Below the pieces are notes generated by a model. It ran no database searches. It saw only the letters and a program-made list of their open reading frames with translations, and was not told where the DNA came from. Shown here piece after piece: positions 24,648 through 37,700 of a stretch of 64,000 nucleotides of DNA (the first letter of the stretch is position 1; every line of letters begins with the position of its first letter). The stretch is taken from the NCBI RefSeq assembly GCF_932526225.1, contig NC_064047.1, forward strand, positions 6,633,501-6,697,500. Direction: 5' to 3'. Both the position numbers and the translations under genes were made by a program. This stretch comes from Nematostella vectensis. Its lineage: Eukaryota > Cnidaria > Anthozoa > Actiniaria > Edwardsiidae.

Positions 24648-24767
24648 TAAAGCCCTGTGCAAACTGCGCCAGCACAGGCCAGCATTGCTGGCAAATTCTT
24701 GCTTGACTGACCACAAGACAAAGGAAATGTCAGAAAGTCCATTTCCCATTTTGACACGGGGCTTGAG
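24648..24767. mobile_element. MITE family B copy with one arm deleted
   Basis: The left arm TAAAGCCCTGTGCAAACTGC through the central AAAGGAAATGTCAGAAAGTC is present. The sequence then jumps from TTTTGAC straight to the terminal CACGGGGCTT. The right arm between the loop and the terminus has been lost. Confidence 0.8.
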
Positions 24768-25749
24768 GATGGTTATCTGTTCGATAATCGTGAACTCTCG
24801 CCACTACGCTGGCTAAGAAAGATTCTTTACTCACAAAACGTGTATCCGATTCTGAATGGCTCTAAAAATCTCCAGCGTGTGAAAGGAATCTTGCGTGTTG
24901 TGTTGGTAGCGATGAGACTAAGAGCATTTTTATCAAAACTAGAATTACATTTATTTTCAATTTTTACAATCTTTCAAACGATCAAGAATCAATGAAGACT
25001 TTTAAACCTGGTATAACATGAGTTTTACAGCCCGCCTCTTCTTACTCAGAAACTGACAAATCACAAGCTTTTACCTCAAACGTAACGTTTTTATTTCGCC
25101 TTCAAATGTCCATGTTTTGCGTGTACGTGTCCAAACTTTTGAGCACAAGACTTTGTATTAAAATACTAAAATATTCAATGAAGGACTTAATTAATAGTTT
25201 CAAACAAAATTATAACAAACATAAAATCTACCGGAAGATATCCCTTCGGCTATTCCATCGGATATTCCCATGCTATATCCCATGCAAAAAAAAAATAACA
25301 CGATAAAAAATAGCACGTTTGATACCCTAAACACGGAAACGTTAGAGTTTAAAATTTCACTACTGTGTGCACAATTCACGTATCTTTGTTTTTAAAGAAA
25401 CTCACGTTCAATATTCAGGCATATATTGGTTGATAGATCAAACAAAACTGGTTGATATATAATATATAAAAATTATTTTTGAAAATTTCAGCTTTGGCAT
25501 GTAAATACATAACAACGTGAGGTTACCTTGGTGTTTGCAAGGAGTGTGTGAATCGGAGTGTGTATGCTCTCGGAGTATTTGAACCCAGCGGTCGATCACT
25601 GGACCACACTTTCACTGTGTATATTTTTCACTGTGTATGTTTTTGCATATAAATGTTTCATATCTAGTAATCATTTTCTGCCTTCAGCCCGTATCATATT
25701 ACCTTTATCTCTTTTCACCTTTATCTCTTTTACCTTTATATCTCTTTCC

Positions 25750-28700
25750 TTATTTCTCCACATAATGGAGACTAGATAGAAACTTATCAACGTCGAAGTT
25801 TGCCGGTAGCAGCTTTCCATCCGACTTCTTGCGTTTTGACTTCTGTTAAGGAGTTAAAATAAAAACAAACAAAAAAATTATCAAAGATCTGGAAATGCTT
25901 ACGAAAAGTTGACAATTTAAGCGACAGAGGTAAAAAAGTTTGTTTCAGAACATTTCGACTGTATTTTTCATGTACGATGAAAAACGCACATTCAACAAAA
26001 AAGAGAAAAAATATCTTATTATATTAACAAGTTTATTAAAAAAAAAATCCGAGGAAAAACTGGAAAGGTGACCCCCTATCCATTTTTTTATGAACATTAC
26101 TGACTTCAGCGCGTTCGCCCCAGGCTTTTTTTAGACCATTTACAAAAATAACGACAGCCATCGATGGATATGATGGCGACAACAATAACATTTCCTCTTT
26201 CTTTCCTCGGTGGGAAGAGCATTTCATGACAATTTTCTAAAGTTGCGAGAAAATTTAGACCAGCAATTTGTTTCCAATTTACAGTTTTTTTTTACCGGGT
26301 TTGCCCTTGGCCCACTCAACCGCTCGGATTTGGATTTTTTTTAGATTTTAAACATATCAACCAATGGCAGTGGTTTTTCTGAATGGTCTGAAAGAGCCTG
26401 GTTATGTTCTAAAAACGCTAGGGTCTGGGCCTATTTTCAAATGGCGGCCTGCAAAATCGTAATAAACACGAATTCCTGCAAGTTTACGTGGGAATTCTCG
26501 ACGTACACAGTTCTAGGGCGGCAAAAGAGCGAAGAAAAAAAAATTTAAAGTGAACTGTAAAAATAAGGTATATAATGTCCTAATAGGGAATTGACCGAGC
26601 GATCTAGAAAAACCAAAATTTTCAAAACAAGAAAAATTTATATGAGATCCCTTAGTAAAAGTTCAATATTGATTTCAATACCTTTGATTTCTTGGGACCT
26701 TTTACTCTCTTAGGCTGAAAAAAACAAAACAAAAAAACAAAGAACATAAGTGGCTGACCATGCGGTATGACGTCTACTATAAACCTAGCTTGTGCAGCCT
26801 ATTTATTGAAGGATCGTCATATCGCAATCAGAAATACTTCCAAAGTACATTATTACTTTTTGTTCGCAAGAATTCATATACACCTGTTTCAAATAAGGTT
26901 GCACCAAGAACCCATGTGTCGTAACCCGCGGAGGTTCATGGGTAGCGCATAAACGGCTGAATCCTGTATCTGAGAGCTGTTTGATTGTACATAAGTATGT
27001 AATCAAGAAATCTACAGCTTTCGAAAACCTGGATTTGTATTTTATTTACGCTTATTTGCTTGTTTATTTGATACCCATGAAGCACTGCGGGTTACGATAC
27101 ACAGATTCTCCGAGTGCAACCATATTTGAAGTAAGTGTAAAAGCAAAGGCGCATCAAGTACCTAAACAAAAATCAGAAATCCCAGACATTCAGTGCTAGT
27201 TCAGAGGTTATAGATAAAGTTGAATCACCCAGTTGATCAGTAGGCCATTCCAGCTATAAGTTTGCGCGGGCATAACCATAGAAACAAACCTCAACTACCA
27301 GAATGCAGCGCGCGCTTTTTTAAGCTTACATCAAACAAAGTGCGCGCGCATGCTGTGATTCTTACCTGATTCTCCTCATTATTCGTGGACGCTGATCTCT
27401 TCCTTCCCTTTGAAATCTCTCCGCCATCAACCACCCCTTCCCCTGGTTCTATAGCGGTGCTTGAGCTCCCTGTGGTGCTTGGTTTTCCTGTGGCGTCTGG
27501 AGCTCCTGTAGAGGGGGATTCCGTGCAACTTGGGCTCCCTGTTATGTCTGGGACTTCTACAGAGCTTTTGGTCTCTGTCGTGATTGGTGGTCCAGTGGTG
27601 CTCGAGGCTGGTATGGCGCTTGTGATTCCTGTGGCGTTTGGGGTTCCAGTGGTACTATGGGGACTCCTGCTTACGGGCGATGACCTTCTGTTCTTTGAAC
27701 TCGCAGACGATGACACCAAACCTGGGCTTACACCCTGTTGACACCACACACTAACGGCTCCGTCAACCTGTGGTGCCTCCATCTCCGCATGATGTGTGCC
27801 GCAGACACCACTGCTACTGGGTGTGGTCACGACTGGTGCCTTTGGACCATCTGCATGGTCACGTCGTTTGCTGGGTAGTCCAGCGTCTGTTACTCCAAAC
27901 GCAGACACATGCTTGCTTACAGACCCTTTACTTCTAACTGTATGAACGTTGGGTAAGGTTACCGACCCTCGACCAAACGCAGTCGGGGAATCAATTTTAT
28001 TGGACACATAACTACTAAAACCAGACAAAAATCCAGACACGCATTCCTCTGCTTTCCTGGACACCACAGACGCAGGTGATAATTCGTGTAGGACCGAAGG
28101 ATTTTCTGGACGTTTCCTGGAAAGTGGGGAGTGTTCTTGGGTGTTACTGTGACTAGCAACACCTTGACCAGATCCCCTCCCTTGATCTGAACATGATCCC
28201 AGCCCTGTGGTATTCTCGGATTGATGCTGTCCTACATTAAGCACTGATTCCTCTACGCTCGAGATAACATGAAACAATGAGGATCGGTCCTTAGAATTAT
28301 TATCCCTGGAATCATGGAAGTCATCAGAATTCCCAGTCAATGGCTGCTTAGAAGGTGATAAACTGTGACGCTGAAAATCAAAATCACGGCTTGTGGATGA
28401 AGTAGTGACGGAGGTAGATGGAGTACCTGGCAAACCCGCTGACATAACAGCACCTTGTTGATTACTTAACATGCCTTGTGATCCATCGTGTTCGGTCATA
28501 CTTGAAGTAGCCACCGGATGGATGCTGCCGGGTAGCTGTTGAGCGCTATTAGCAGCTTGTAGCAATAGCTGCCAATTCCCTTGCGTATCCTGTTGGACAA
28601 GGCCCTGATTGGGATGCATGCCAGTAGCCGACAACTGAGCCCCGACGGTTGATATATGAGACCCACCATACGATCCTTGTACACCGGCAGCGGACACCTC

Positions 28701-31700
28701 AACACCAGTGCCGTAATTCTCCACCCTTCCTTGCATTTGTTGAAGTATTGCCGCACCTTGAAGATGCTGTAACAGTGTCCCTTCCTTCACATCCCCATTA
28801 CCTCTCTCCTTAGCAGAACTCGCAATCATTTTAAGCATGTTCGCAGCAGGCGTCGGATCAGACTGCCTTTCCTGGAAACCAGGAGCATTTTCCAAGAATT
28901 CATTCCCCGTTACTGGAAACTGATTAGCAGTGGTTGCTACTAAATTTTCTGGGAAAACTCCCGCAGAAGTGACAGGAAGGTTACCTATCATATAGGGTGC
29001 GACATTTCCCGGCCCTAAAACAGGATCTGGGCCAACCAGCGCGTAAGGTGAATTCAAAATAAGCTGACCATGTGAAGGAATTGCCGGTGGATCATAACTA
29101 ATCATTGGTACCCCTGTTAAACTACTGCCTTGGTTCTCCTTATTCTTTCTCGCTGTAGTTTTTCTCGGCCCTCTCCTCCTAGACTTGGGCTTGGCTTCTT
29201 CCCCGACCTTTACTTTAGAGAAGTCCAGGGAACGAACGTGCTGAGGAGTGTCCTTGGTCATTTCTGCTTGAATCTCGGGTGGGGTCTCAGTTGTCATTGG
29301 TAGAGGATTAAGGTGAGCAGGCTCCTTGCAGGAGGGCCGAATTTTGTTGAGTGATTTGGTCGCGAACTGGGTTTCCGTGAGCACAACACCTGCTGTAGAC
29401 GCAAGAAAGAGATAGCTCAGAAAAGCCGAAATCCTCGTTGTTGCGTGACTTCCCAGCATCCAAACTCCTCATCTCCTTTCCAAGTCAATTCAATTTTTTA
29501 GGGACGTTTTCATTGTTTGGTTTTATTGAATACTATTACAAATAAGGAAATGTTTTTGGATTCTGGAAGGTCACGCAACTCCTACTTCCCAAATAATGCT
29601 TAAATATTTGAATACAGTTTTTTTTTCTCCCAGTGTTGACGCGGACCATGGAGGTGACAGTGACATTCCTTACGCAAGGCCATTTTCAACATATCGCATA
29701 TCGCTACATTTTTATCATCATTTATAGATAAAAACTTTTGTCTGAATTACATTTAAATAAAAAAAACGTCAAAATTTAAGGAAGGTTAGTTTCAAATAGA
29801 GTAACATTGAATCATTTTAACTAAAGTGTTGTTTTGTTGTGTAGATCAATCAAAAAACAACAGACTTATGTCTGGCTCATACATGCGTGTCAAACGAAGA
29901 GCGAGATACATAAAGGCGTTTATATCGAAGGTATAATTTGCTATCAAATATATATTATAACTATCAAAATTCAAAGAAATGGCTTGGCAATTTGAGAGAG
30001 ATCACAGAATACGCAAAATCGCAACGATTGTGAATTAATTAAACCGGGCAGATATCGAAAGACATTTAAAGGGCCCTGGTCAGCCACACCTTTGTTATTG
30101 TTTTCATTTAATACTGGAAGGCACGCATAATGTGTTAAAATCTCAAAATAATCTCTTAAAACAAAGTTTAATACTTTATTTACCAAATTCAATCGAAAGT
30201 ATCGCCATAGGTTCCCCAAAGCAGCCGATGGGAATGGATGCTTTTTCACACTTGGTGATTTGCTCGGATCGACAAAATGGCGGCTGTCAGAGGCTGTTTA
30301 AGGACCTACCATTTGCCGCAGAGCTCGCTACTGTGGATGCTGTGACCTCTGTCGACTGCGTTACTGTAGAGGAACTGACAGATACAGGGTTCTGTTTTGA
30401 TGGAGTGTTGGATGAAGAATCTAGAAAAACCAAGAGAAAATATTTGACACAAATAAATCAGAAAAAAGTTGTAAATAAATCAGAAAATAGTTGTTAATAA
30501 CTTGACGAGGTTCTCAGAGATACATAAAAAAGCAATAAGAATACAAAGCAATGAGATACAAAGACAAGGTAATATATAAAAGCTGTCATTTCTCTTGTGA
30601 AACCTATTGTACATTGAATCCGATACAAAAAGAGAAATGAAAAAAAAAATCAATGAGACACAAAGATGCAGCAGTACCATACGAGCCCTACTTCTGACTT
30701 ACAAACCCCCTAAAGCCTTTTTCAGTGGGTAATTAATTGGATACTGAGAAGGGAGCGGAGATGCTTAATTCACGTGAGAAAATCGGTGAAAAGGAGACGC
30801 AGGAGGAGGATGGAACGTAACGGTTCCCTTCCTTCTCCGCTTGCTTCTCCTTAGAAATGATTTCCCTGTCCACGTAAACTCTAACGTATTCGCCTCCTTC
30901 TCCTCCGTTAGCGAAAAGCCGGTGATATGGGGACTGCAAAAAAAAAGCTTTTGTAAAAAAAAAATTCTAGGTTGTGGAGCGTGGCGGGAACTTTTCAAGA
31001 TGCACAGTATTCAATAAAAAATCATGTTACTTAAAATCAACTTTAAAAACATCCACGCAAGGACCCCTTTGTGGATTAAATCAATAAAAGAAAACAAGGT
31101 TATCATAGTGTATGTTCAATTGAAGTGACGTTTAACGATTTCCAATGCGTTGCATAATGGCTGCCCCTTACCACTGCACAATCCAGCAAAGAGTTCTTCA
31201 AAGGCAGGGTCTGACTCCAACATGCTCAATATGTGTGAGACTTGGGCATCGGTATTCTATCATAAGAAAAGTAACAGATGAACAACATAAGCGATATACG
31301 CCCATTATACATTTCCAGACTGTGTTATAGCACTGTAATTGCTCAAATAAAAGCCTCCCTCAAATAAGCACCTCGCCTTAGAGGATAAACATGAAAAAAC
31401 ACCCCCCCCCCCTCAAATAAACAACGAAAAACTCGCCTGGCCTTCATAACCAGGGAGTCACAACTCCCTGTCATAACGTATCTGTTATCTGTTGTAATTG
31501 TGATAAAAATTAAGGGTTGCACGTAACAAGGGCGTGGGGCGTTACCTGGTCTGACCCAGACGATTGCTCCTCCTCAGCTGTTGAGGGGGCGACCGGTTCA
31601 TGGCTTGCATCAGAAGACTTGGCACTGAAAGTGAATAGTTAAAACTATTACCGTCTTTACTCGAATAAGTGCCTTCCCCGTTTTATGTAAGCGAGTTTCA

Positions 31701-34700
31701 TGTAGTGAGTAAAAATGACTTTCATACATGTAGTTCTAATAAAGCACTGGGACTTCGTTTTTCCATAGCCACTCCTCCCTTTCGCCCTTAACATTTGGCA
31801 ACCCTCACCGCCCCCATGATCCTACCACCTTTTTAGGCCCCTGCGTCTTTGTACGAATAAAAACCAAACCCAAAAATATCGCCCTTTTAAATAAGCGCCT
31901 CCCTCGATTAAGTGCCTCCATAGAAAAAGCGCGATTAAATAAGCGCCGGGCGCTATGGTTTAATGGTAGTGGGTAGAGAAATCGTAGGTCAGCTAATGTG
32001 CCGAAGAGCACCGTTTTCAAATATTATCAACAAGTTCTTGGGGCGAGGTGAAAGTGTGCACAAAACGGGCGGTTCATCCAGATCGACAGGAACAGATGAT
32101 GTGATGTTTACCAAAGACTGTATGCTATTTATTGAATTTCCACCTGCTGGTTCCATACTGGTGCGGAAGCCACAACAGAGCTAGGCTCCAAGTACCCCCC
32201 CTTGAGTGTATTGTTAGTAAGCATTGTAAGTAGTCTCACTGGGGATCGTCAATGCCAGAGGGTATTGCGTCCCCTGTGGTTGTATTACGTTTTGGTTTGT
32301 GCAGTGGAGCTTGAAGGGACGGGACCTCCGGTTTAGTGTCCTTATCCGAAAAGACTGGAAACACGGGAGAATAACTTCAACTCACTTGTGACACAAATTC
32401 GAATCAAGGCAGGAACCCGGAAAAAAATCCCCAATTTGAGCCAGGATTCGAACCTGGGCCACAGTGGTGAGGGCGAAGCGCCAACGCGCTAGGCCCCGGG
32501 CTTCCACACATGTTGTGGGTCTTTTTCTGAAACCCACCTCCGAACTTTGTTTATATTTGCAGCAAGTTTTTCCTGTAGCACTGGAGCATTCAAAAACGTG
32601 TCCAAGAATATCTAGAAGAAACAAGAAAACAGCTTTTTTTTTAACCCAAAAAGACAGCGCTTCTCAAAAACTCAAATGGGTGCCTCCCCCGAATAAGCGC
32701 CCGCCTTAGAGTAGAAACAAATAATAAGCGCCGGGGTGCTTATTTGAGTATTAACAGTATCGTACGTTTCACAGCTAGGGTGTTCCAGATACAGCACTTT
32801 TTTAAAGGGGCAGTGTAATGGTCAGAGCTTTGCAATAGAGACCTGAAGCAGCGACGACGGCAACGCGGACGCCGACGGCAGAAAACAATGGAATTTGATT
32901 CAGAATTCAATAGCAGCACGTGGAAATGCGTTCTGTCTGATACATTTCAGCCGTTTTCCGTAAAACCATGAACGTGAAAACTCTTAGTTTCACAGTCAAT
33001 TGAGGGCGCCGACGTTTGCAATGTAAACTCCACTCGTTCGCTGCTGTAGAAATGTCCTTAGTTTATTTTTATCTGTCCCTGACTATAATGTTTTGCTTAT
33101 TCCATTGCAATTAAATTATTATTGATCGCCACGCGCAAAAACTTTTTTTTTCGATCGCGTTGTCCTAGCCGTCGTCGTCGTCGTAAAGAGGTATCTTTCG
33201 CTGCTTTTCTACCCTCTCTCTCCGTGTCTCACCACCATGCAGTCTACGGAACAGATGCTTATTTGCATGAGCCACTGTCCGGCGTCCTCCATTCCATGCG
33301 ACGCCATTTTAAATCAGCGTTTCACAGCGATGAGATAACTTATCAAGCTTTCTACCTAGCTCAATGATAATAAACCCAAGCCTGTACTTGAGCACAACTT
33401 TGAAACATTTCAAAATTTATCGTGAGCAATTTTTCTAGACGAGTTCTTTCGAATTTTTATCAGGAAATGCACTAAAAATATTGATATGGTGGAAAAGAGC
33501 TTCTGAGGAGAAATGCGAACAGTGCATTTCGGGGTTTGATTAAGAAGGCTGTTTTACTCAAAGTATCTAAGCTGATCGCCAATCTTCGTAAATCATTCAT
33601 GATCATTTCTTAGAAATCTTGAAGATCGGACTTTGGTTCTTCCCTTCACTAAAATTTATCGCATTATTGTTCACAACAACACACAAAAGTTTCAAAGGCG
33701 CATTAGCCTTTCTAGTCGTTTAAAGCTTCTATTTAAAATTGTAAAATTAATTGTCATTGATGACCTCTTAGTTGGCTCACGGGGGTTTACATTTGATCTA
33801 GCATACGATTGATTAAACAAAGGCTGTCTGATTTGCAACCATAGCTAAAAATGGGCCTTTTACCTTTTTTGTTCACTAACCTTTTTGGAGCACTGAAACA
33901 TGCATTGCGTGGTTTAAATTAGCTTTTAACCAAGGCACTGTCTCGATTTTTAATCGCTTTTTAGCCGGAAAAATTAGGGACTATGGGTCACATGACAGTT
34001 TGACATGACTTTTGTCATAGAGAACCTATTTTGCAAGTATTTCTTTTTTTTTTTGTTAATATCAATCATTGGTCATATGTTTACATTTTTATTCGATTGA
34101 ATCGCTTTACAGTACCATCTCTCTCGGTGTCTCGCCACCATAATTTATTGCGAAGAGGAAATTTACAATAAAAATCATGCTCGACTCATTAGCATAAAAT
34201 CTCTAGGACGTGAATAAAATTATTTTGAGCGTTTTATTCGTTTTCATTTTCTAAATTGTTCCTCATCCTAAAGAATAATGTTCACGCATAATAACAAATT
34301 TTTATTCATTCCAAATAAACAAAATTTTTTGGGGAAAAAGAAAAGTTTATTTTTAACGCAGTTGCCATGCTGGAATGCACGGTCACTTGTTCATTTCATT
34401 CTTTTGCTTTTTACACACGCTTCTACGGCTAGAACAAAGATTTAGTCGAGACCGAGTGAATGACACACTTTTTGAATTTATCATCCTATTTTGTAACGCA
34501 CTAGGATCTGGAGCCCATCTTTCACACACCGACAGTTAATTAGGCGAGCAAACTATCTGATGTTATAAATGTAATAAAACTTTGCAAAATATCGCCTTCG
34601 TCAAGGCGTGGGCTGTTGTCATGGCAATTGGCAGAAAATGGGATCGCATGGGATCGCCAGGATTTTGATTTTGAGTTTTTCCATTTCAGTGAACCAAATT

Positions 34701-37700
34701 TTCGGTATACCTCTCTTCTCGCCTTATTACAGTAGGCAATCAATACTTCAAATAAGTTCAATCTTGTATTTAAAATGTTATTAATAGGGTGCTTTTTAAC
34801 ATATAGCGATAATAATAAAGATAATTATTATAAAAAGGTTTTTATAGTAATTTTTAAGAGATATTGGTGTGCACGATATGTATATCCAGCCAAACGTTAT
34901 ATATATTTTTTGTGCGCTGATTTTGTTTGTTTGCTGAGTGGACCTTCAAGCCGAGTTGGGGGGGGGGGCTCGTCCGAACCCCCCCCTGGCTACGGGCCTG
35001 GCATGGATTGAGGACGCCAGACAGTGGCTTATGCAAATGAGCATCTTTTCCGTAGACTGTAAGTCCCTAATAGCTCTCCGGCCCGGACACAATGAATTTC
35101 AGTCAAATTCTAATATTGACTTATGAGCCTTTGGTACACGTGGGAGACTCAAATTCAAAGGAAATGACCACAAACTGTCAATAAACATAGTTTTCAATAA
35201 AATTTTGCATATTATTTTAGCATTGACAGGTTAAAGTTCAACTGTTTGTAGACAATTAAAAGCTGACAATAAACACTCAGACTCCAACCATGCGCAGTAC
35301 CATGACGCTGCCCCTTTAACAACAGTAGGTCTTACTGCAAGTGGTAGGTCTTCATTTAAACACACCTCCCAACTTTGTTAATATTAGAATAAGAAAAAAA
35401 AATGCAGCACTTTCTCTCAGAGTAACTTACTATTCATGTAATTATCGTAAAACAGGCATATACAGGACTCACTTATACGGAACTCTACTGATATTTAGCA
35501 CTCAGTAATATAAACAAGAACAGTGCAGTGTTGAATATTGCTTCTTTGGGGACCCAGGGTGCGGAGTAGCACACACGGGAGCAAGCTCTCCCTGTGTGCC
35601 CGATCTCCACAACGCCCTGGGTCCCCGAGGATGTTAATATTGGTGCTGGCACTATGATTGGTAATTACCGGGACCACAGCTCCAGCAATATCTGAAGAGT
35701 TCTCATCATTTCCAGTGTGCTGTGACGAAGAAGGCGGTTGTGCAGTTTGGTGGAACCTATGCAATTAAAATATAAACCAAAATGAAAGAGATAAAAAGAT
35801 CGAGGGAAACTAATCTGTTCTGACAGAGGGGTAAACATACCATTTAAAACTTGTGCCACGGCGATAGGAACAGAGTTTATTAGGCGAAATTATGTTAATA
35901 AACCACGAAATTCCCTCTAAATTGGCTGAAATGTACCTTGTTTGTTTTGATAAGAAAACATGGTCAAGTTACTACTCGGTGACGCAAGAACAGTCCCCGA
36001 TTATTTCCTTTTGTTCAAAACATGCAGAAAAGATTATGAGAAAAAAACCCACAATATGTCTAGTCACTTACATATGAAGTAAATTCTAAACAATGCTTAC
36101 TTTGAAGGTGAGACAAGACTGTGGTTTGCACTTCTTTTCCTTGGTGGGTGCCTGACAAACACCAATAAATAGATACTCAAACAATATTCATTAACCCATT
36201 GACTCCTGGCTATTTTTGAGCTGAATTTACAAAAAACAAACTGAAAACAGATACCTCCCCCCTATTCTGAGTTTTACACAGCCTGTCAAAGTCAAACATA
36301 GCTGCACCTAGTCAGCGGTATCCAAGCTTTCCAACAGTGCTTTCCGGTCCTAACTTTTAATCCCTCGTCGTTGTGCTGAAGCTAGCACAAGTTGATGGTT
36401 GCTTGTATTTTTCATCAAAAATACAGCTATGAGCATATTAGGAGAGTGTCTCAGGACATCATGAAGTCTATTGGGGCATAATTGAGTGCTTTGCTTATGG
36501 ATATTTGCAAGCAAAGGTGGATTTATGATGATTTTTTCTTGTTTGGCTTTGCCTGGATGAGAAAATAATTTTCTAATGAATCACAACAGCTCTCCTAAAT
36601 GCTGTCTTTTCTGAAACCAAATTGATTCCAAAATTGTTTACACTGCTATTCTGGGTCTGTATGACCTGGAATTGATTTGTTTGGCTTTGGGGTGAAAAGA
36701 CATAAAAAAACCATCTGACTTTGGGGAGAGGAGTGTTGACTGGCCCTCCCCTCGTGAATTTTTCCCTGGATCTCCCAGAATGCTTTGCAATCCGTAAAGG
36801 CATCTTCATGGTCTTACAAGCCTTCAAGGAGTGGACATTGTGTTTTGAGGCCATGGAAATGAACCTGGAGGATCAGAATAAAGGTATCTATTTGTGTCTT
36901 GAGCTATGTTTGCTGATCTTTCTCCCTTGTGTGGTATTTTGAGCGTTTTATTGAGAGGGGTGATTCTGCGTTTCTTTCCTTGTTCGATTTGAAATTTGTC
37001 AAAGAACCCGTGCTATTATTTGGCTTAAGAGTAGTTGCCAACACCTTGGTTGCATCATTTATCCCTTAGACTGATGCCTGAGTATCATCTTGTTGTGTTT
37101 ATTTTGCATTTATGAATTTTTTGGGTTGTGGGTACTTTCCAAAGCCAGTACAGGCCGGTTGAGGGGTCAATGTGTTAAATTAAATATCTAATACTGCAGA
37201 GGAGAAGTCTTTCAAGACATCTACGTATAGCCTCTAAGGAAAACTATGTTGTACTCTGACAAAGAGCTAATGCCCCAAAATACACATAATTTCAGAGAAA
37301 TTCAAAAAGAAAAACTAAAAACTTCAGCCCTTCTATGTTTCTGCAACACCTACCCAGTTTTTTTAAAATTTGTTTTGTAGATTTATACCAAATCATACAT
37401 TTTTGGCTGAAAGGGTATAGTAGTATGACAATACATTCACAATACATACTTACCCTTTTCTCCTAGGAGACTTCCCAAGCTGATGTTCCAACTGCTGTGA
37501 GCTGGCTATACTTGCATGGTTGGCACTTGCTCTGGGATCAGTAGTCCCACCTATCATGTCTATTTCTGGCGAGTTTGAAATGGCCTGGGAGTTCCCCTCA
37601 TCTATCACTTGGACTTCTGAATCAGTGACTCCATCTTGGATCACAGTAAGTGTCCCTCTATCAAGAGAGATGGCTTGAGTGTCAGATTTGGCCACTGGTT

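Larger units (their letters stand above)
19021..25749. other. Long gene-free stretch
   Basis: It is AT-rich and contains a poly(A) run of about 32 nt at 22204-22235, a family C half copy at 23545-23690 and a family B left-arm copy at 24648-24767. Minus-strand Phe-rich frames at 22093-22365 only reflect the poly(A). No exon was recognised; its right end is the 3' flank of NPAT. Confidence 0.5.

Noticed and set aside
27291..27365. NPAT ending in the frame that reads through to 27291
   Set aside because: A perfect CAG|GTAAGA donor lies at 27366 and the phase-matched exon at 25842 supplies the conserved NPAT end.
27385..27741. A plus-strand gene antisense to NPAT exon 13
   Set aside because: It is the complement of the low-complexity Ser/Thr/Pro NPAT frame, which has matching splice phases.
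32395..32505. A tRNA gene on the minus strand
   Set aside because: A and B boxes are good but the acceptor stem does not pair, so it is SINE-like.
31647..32760. One 1.1-kb transposon enclosing NPAT exon 9
   Set aside because: Exon 9 codes for a segment conserved with vertebrate NPAT, so the facing ends are more likely separate insertions.
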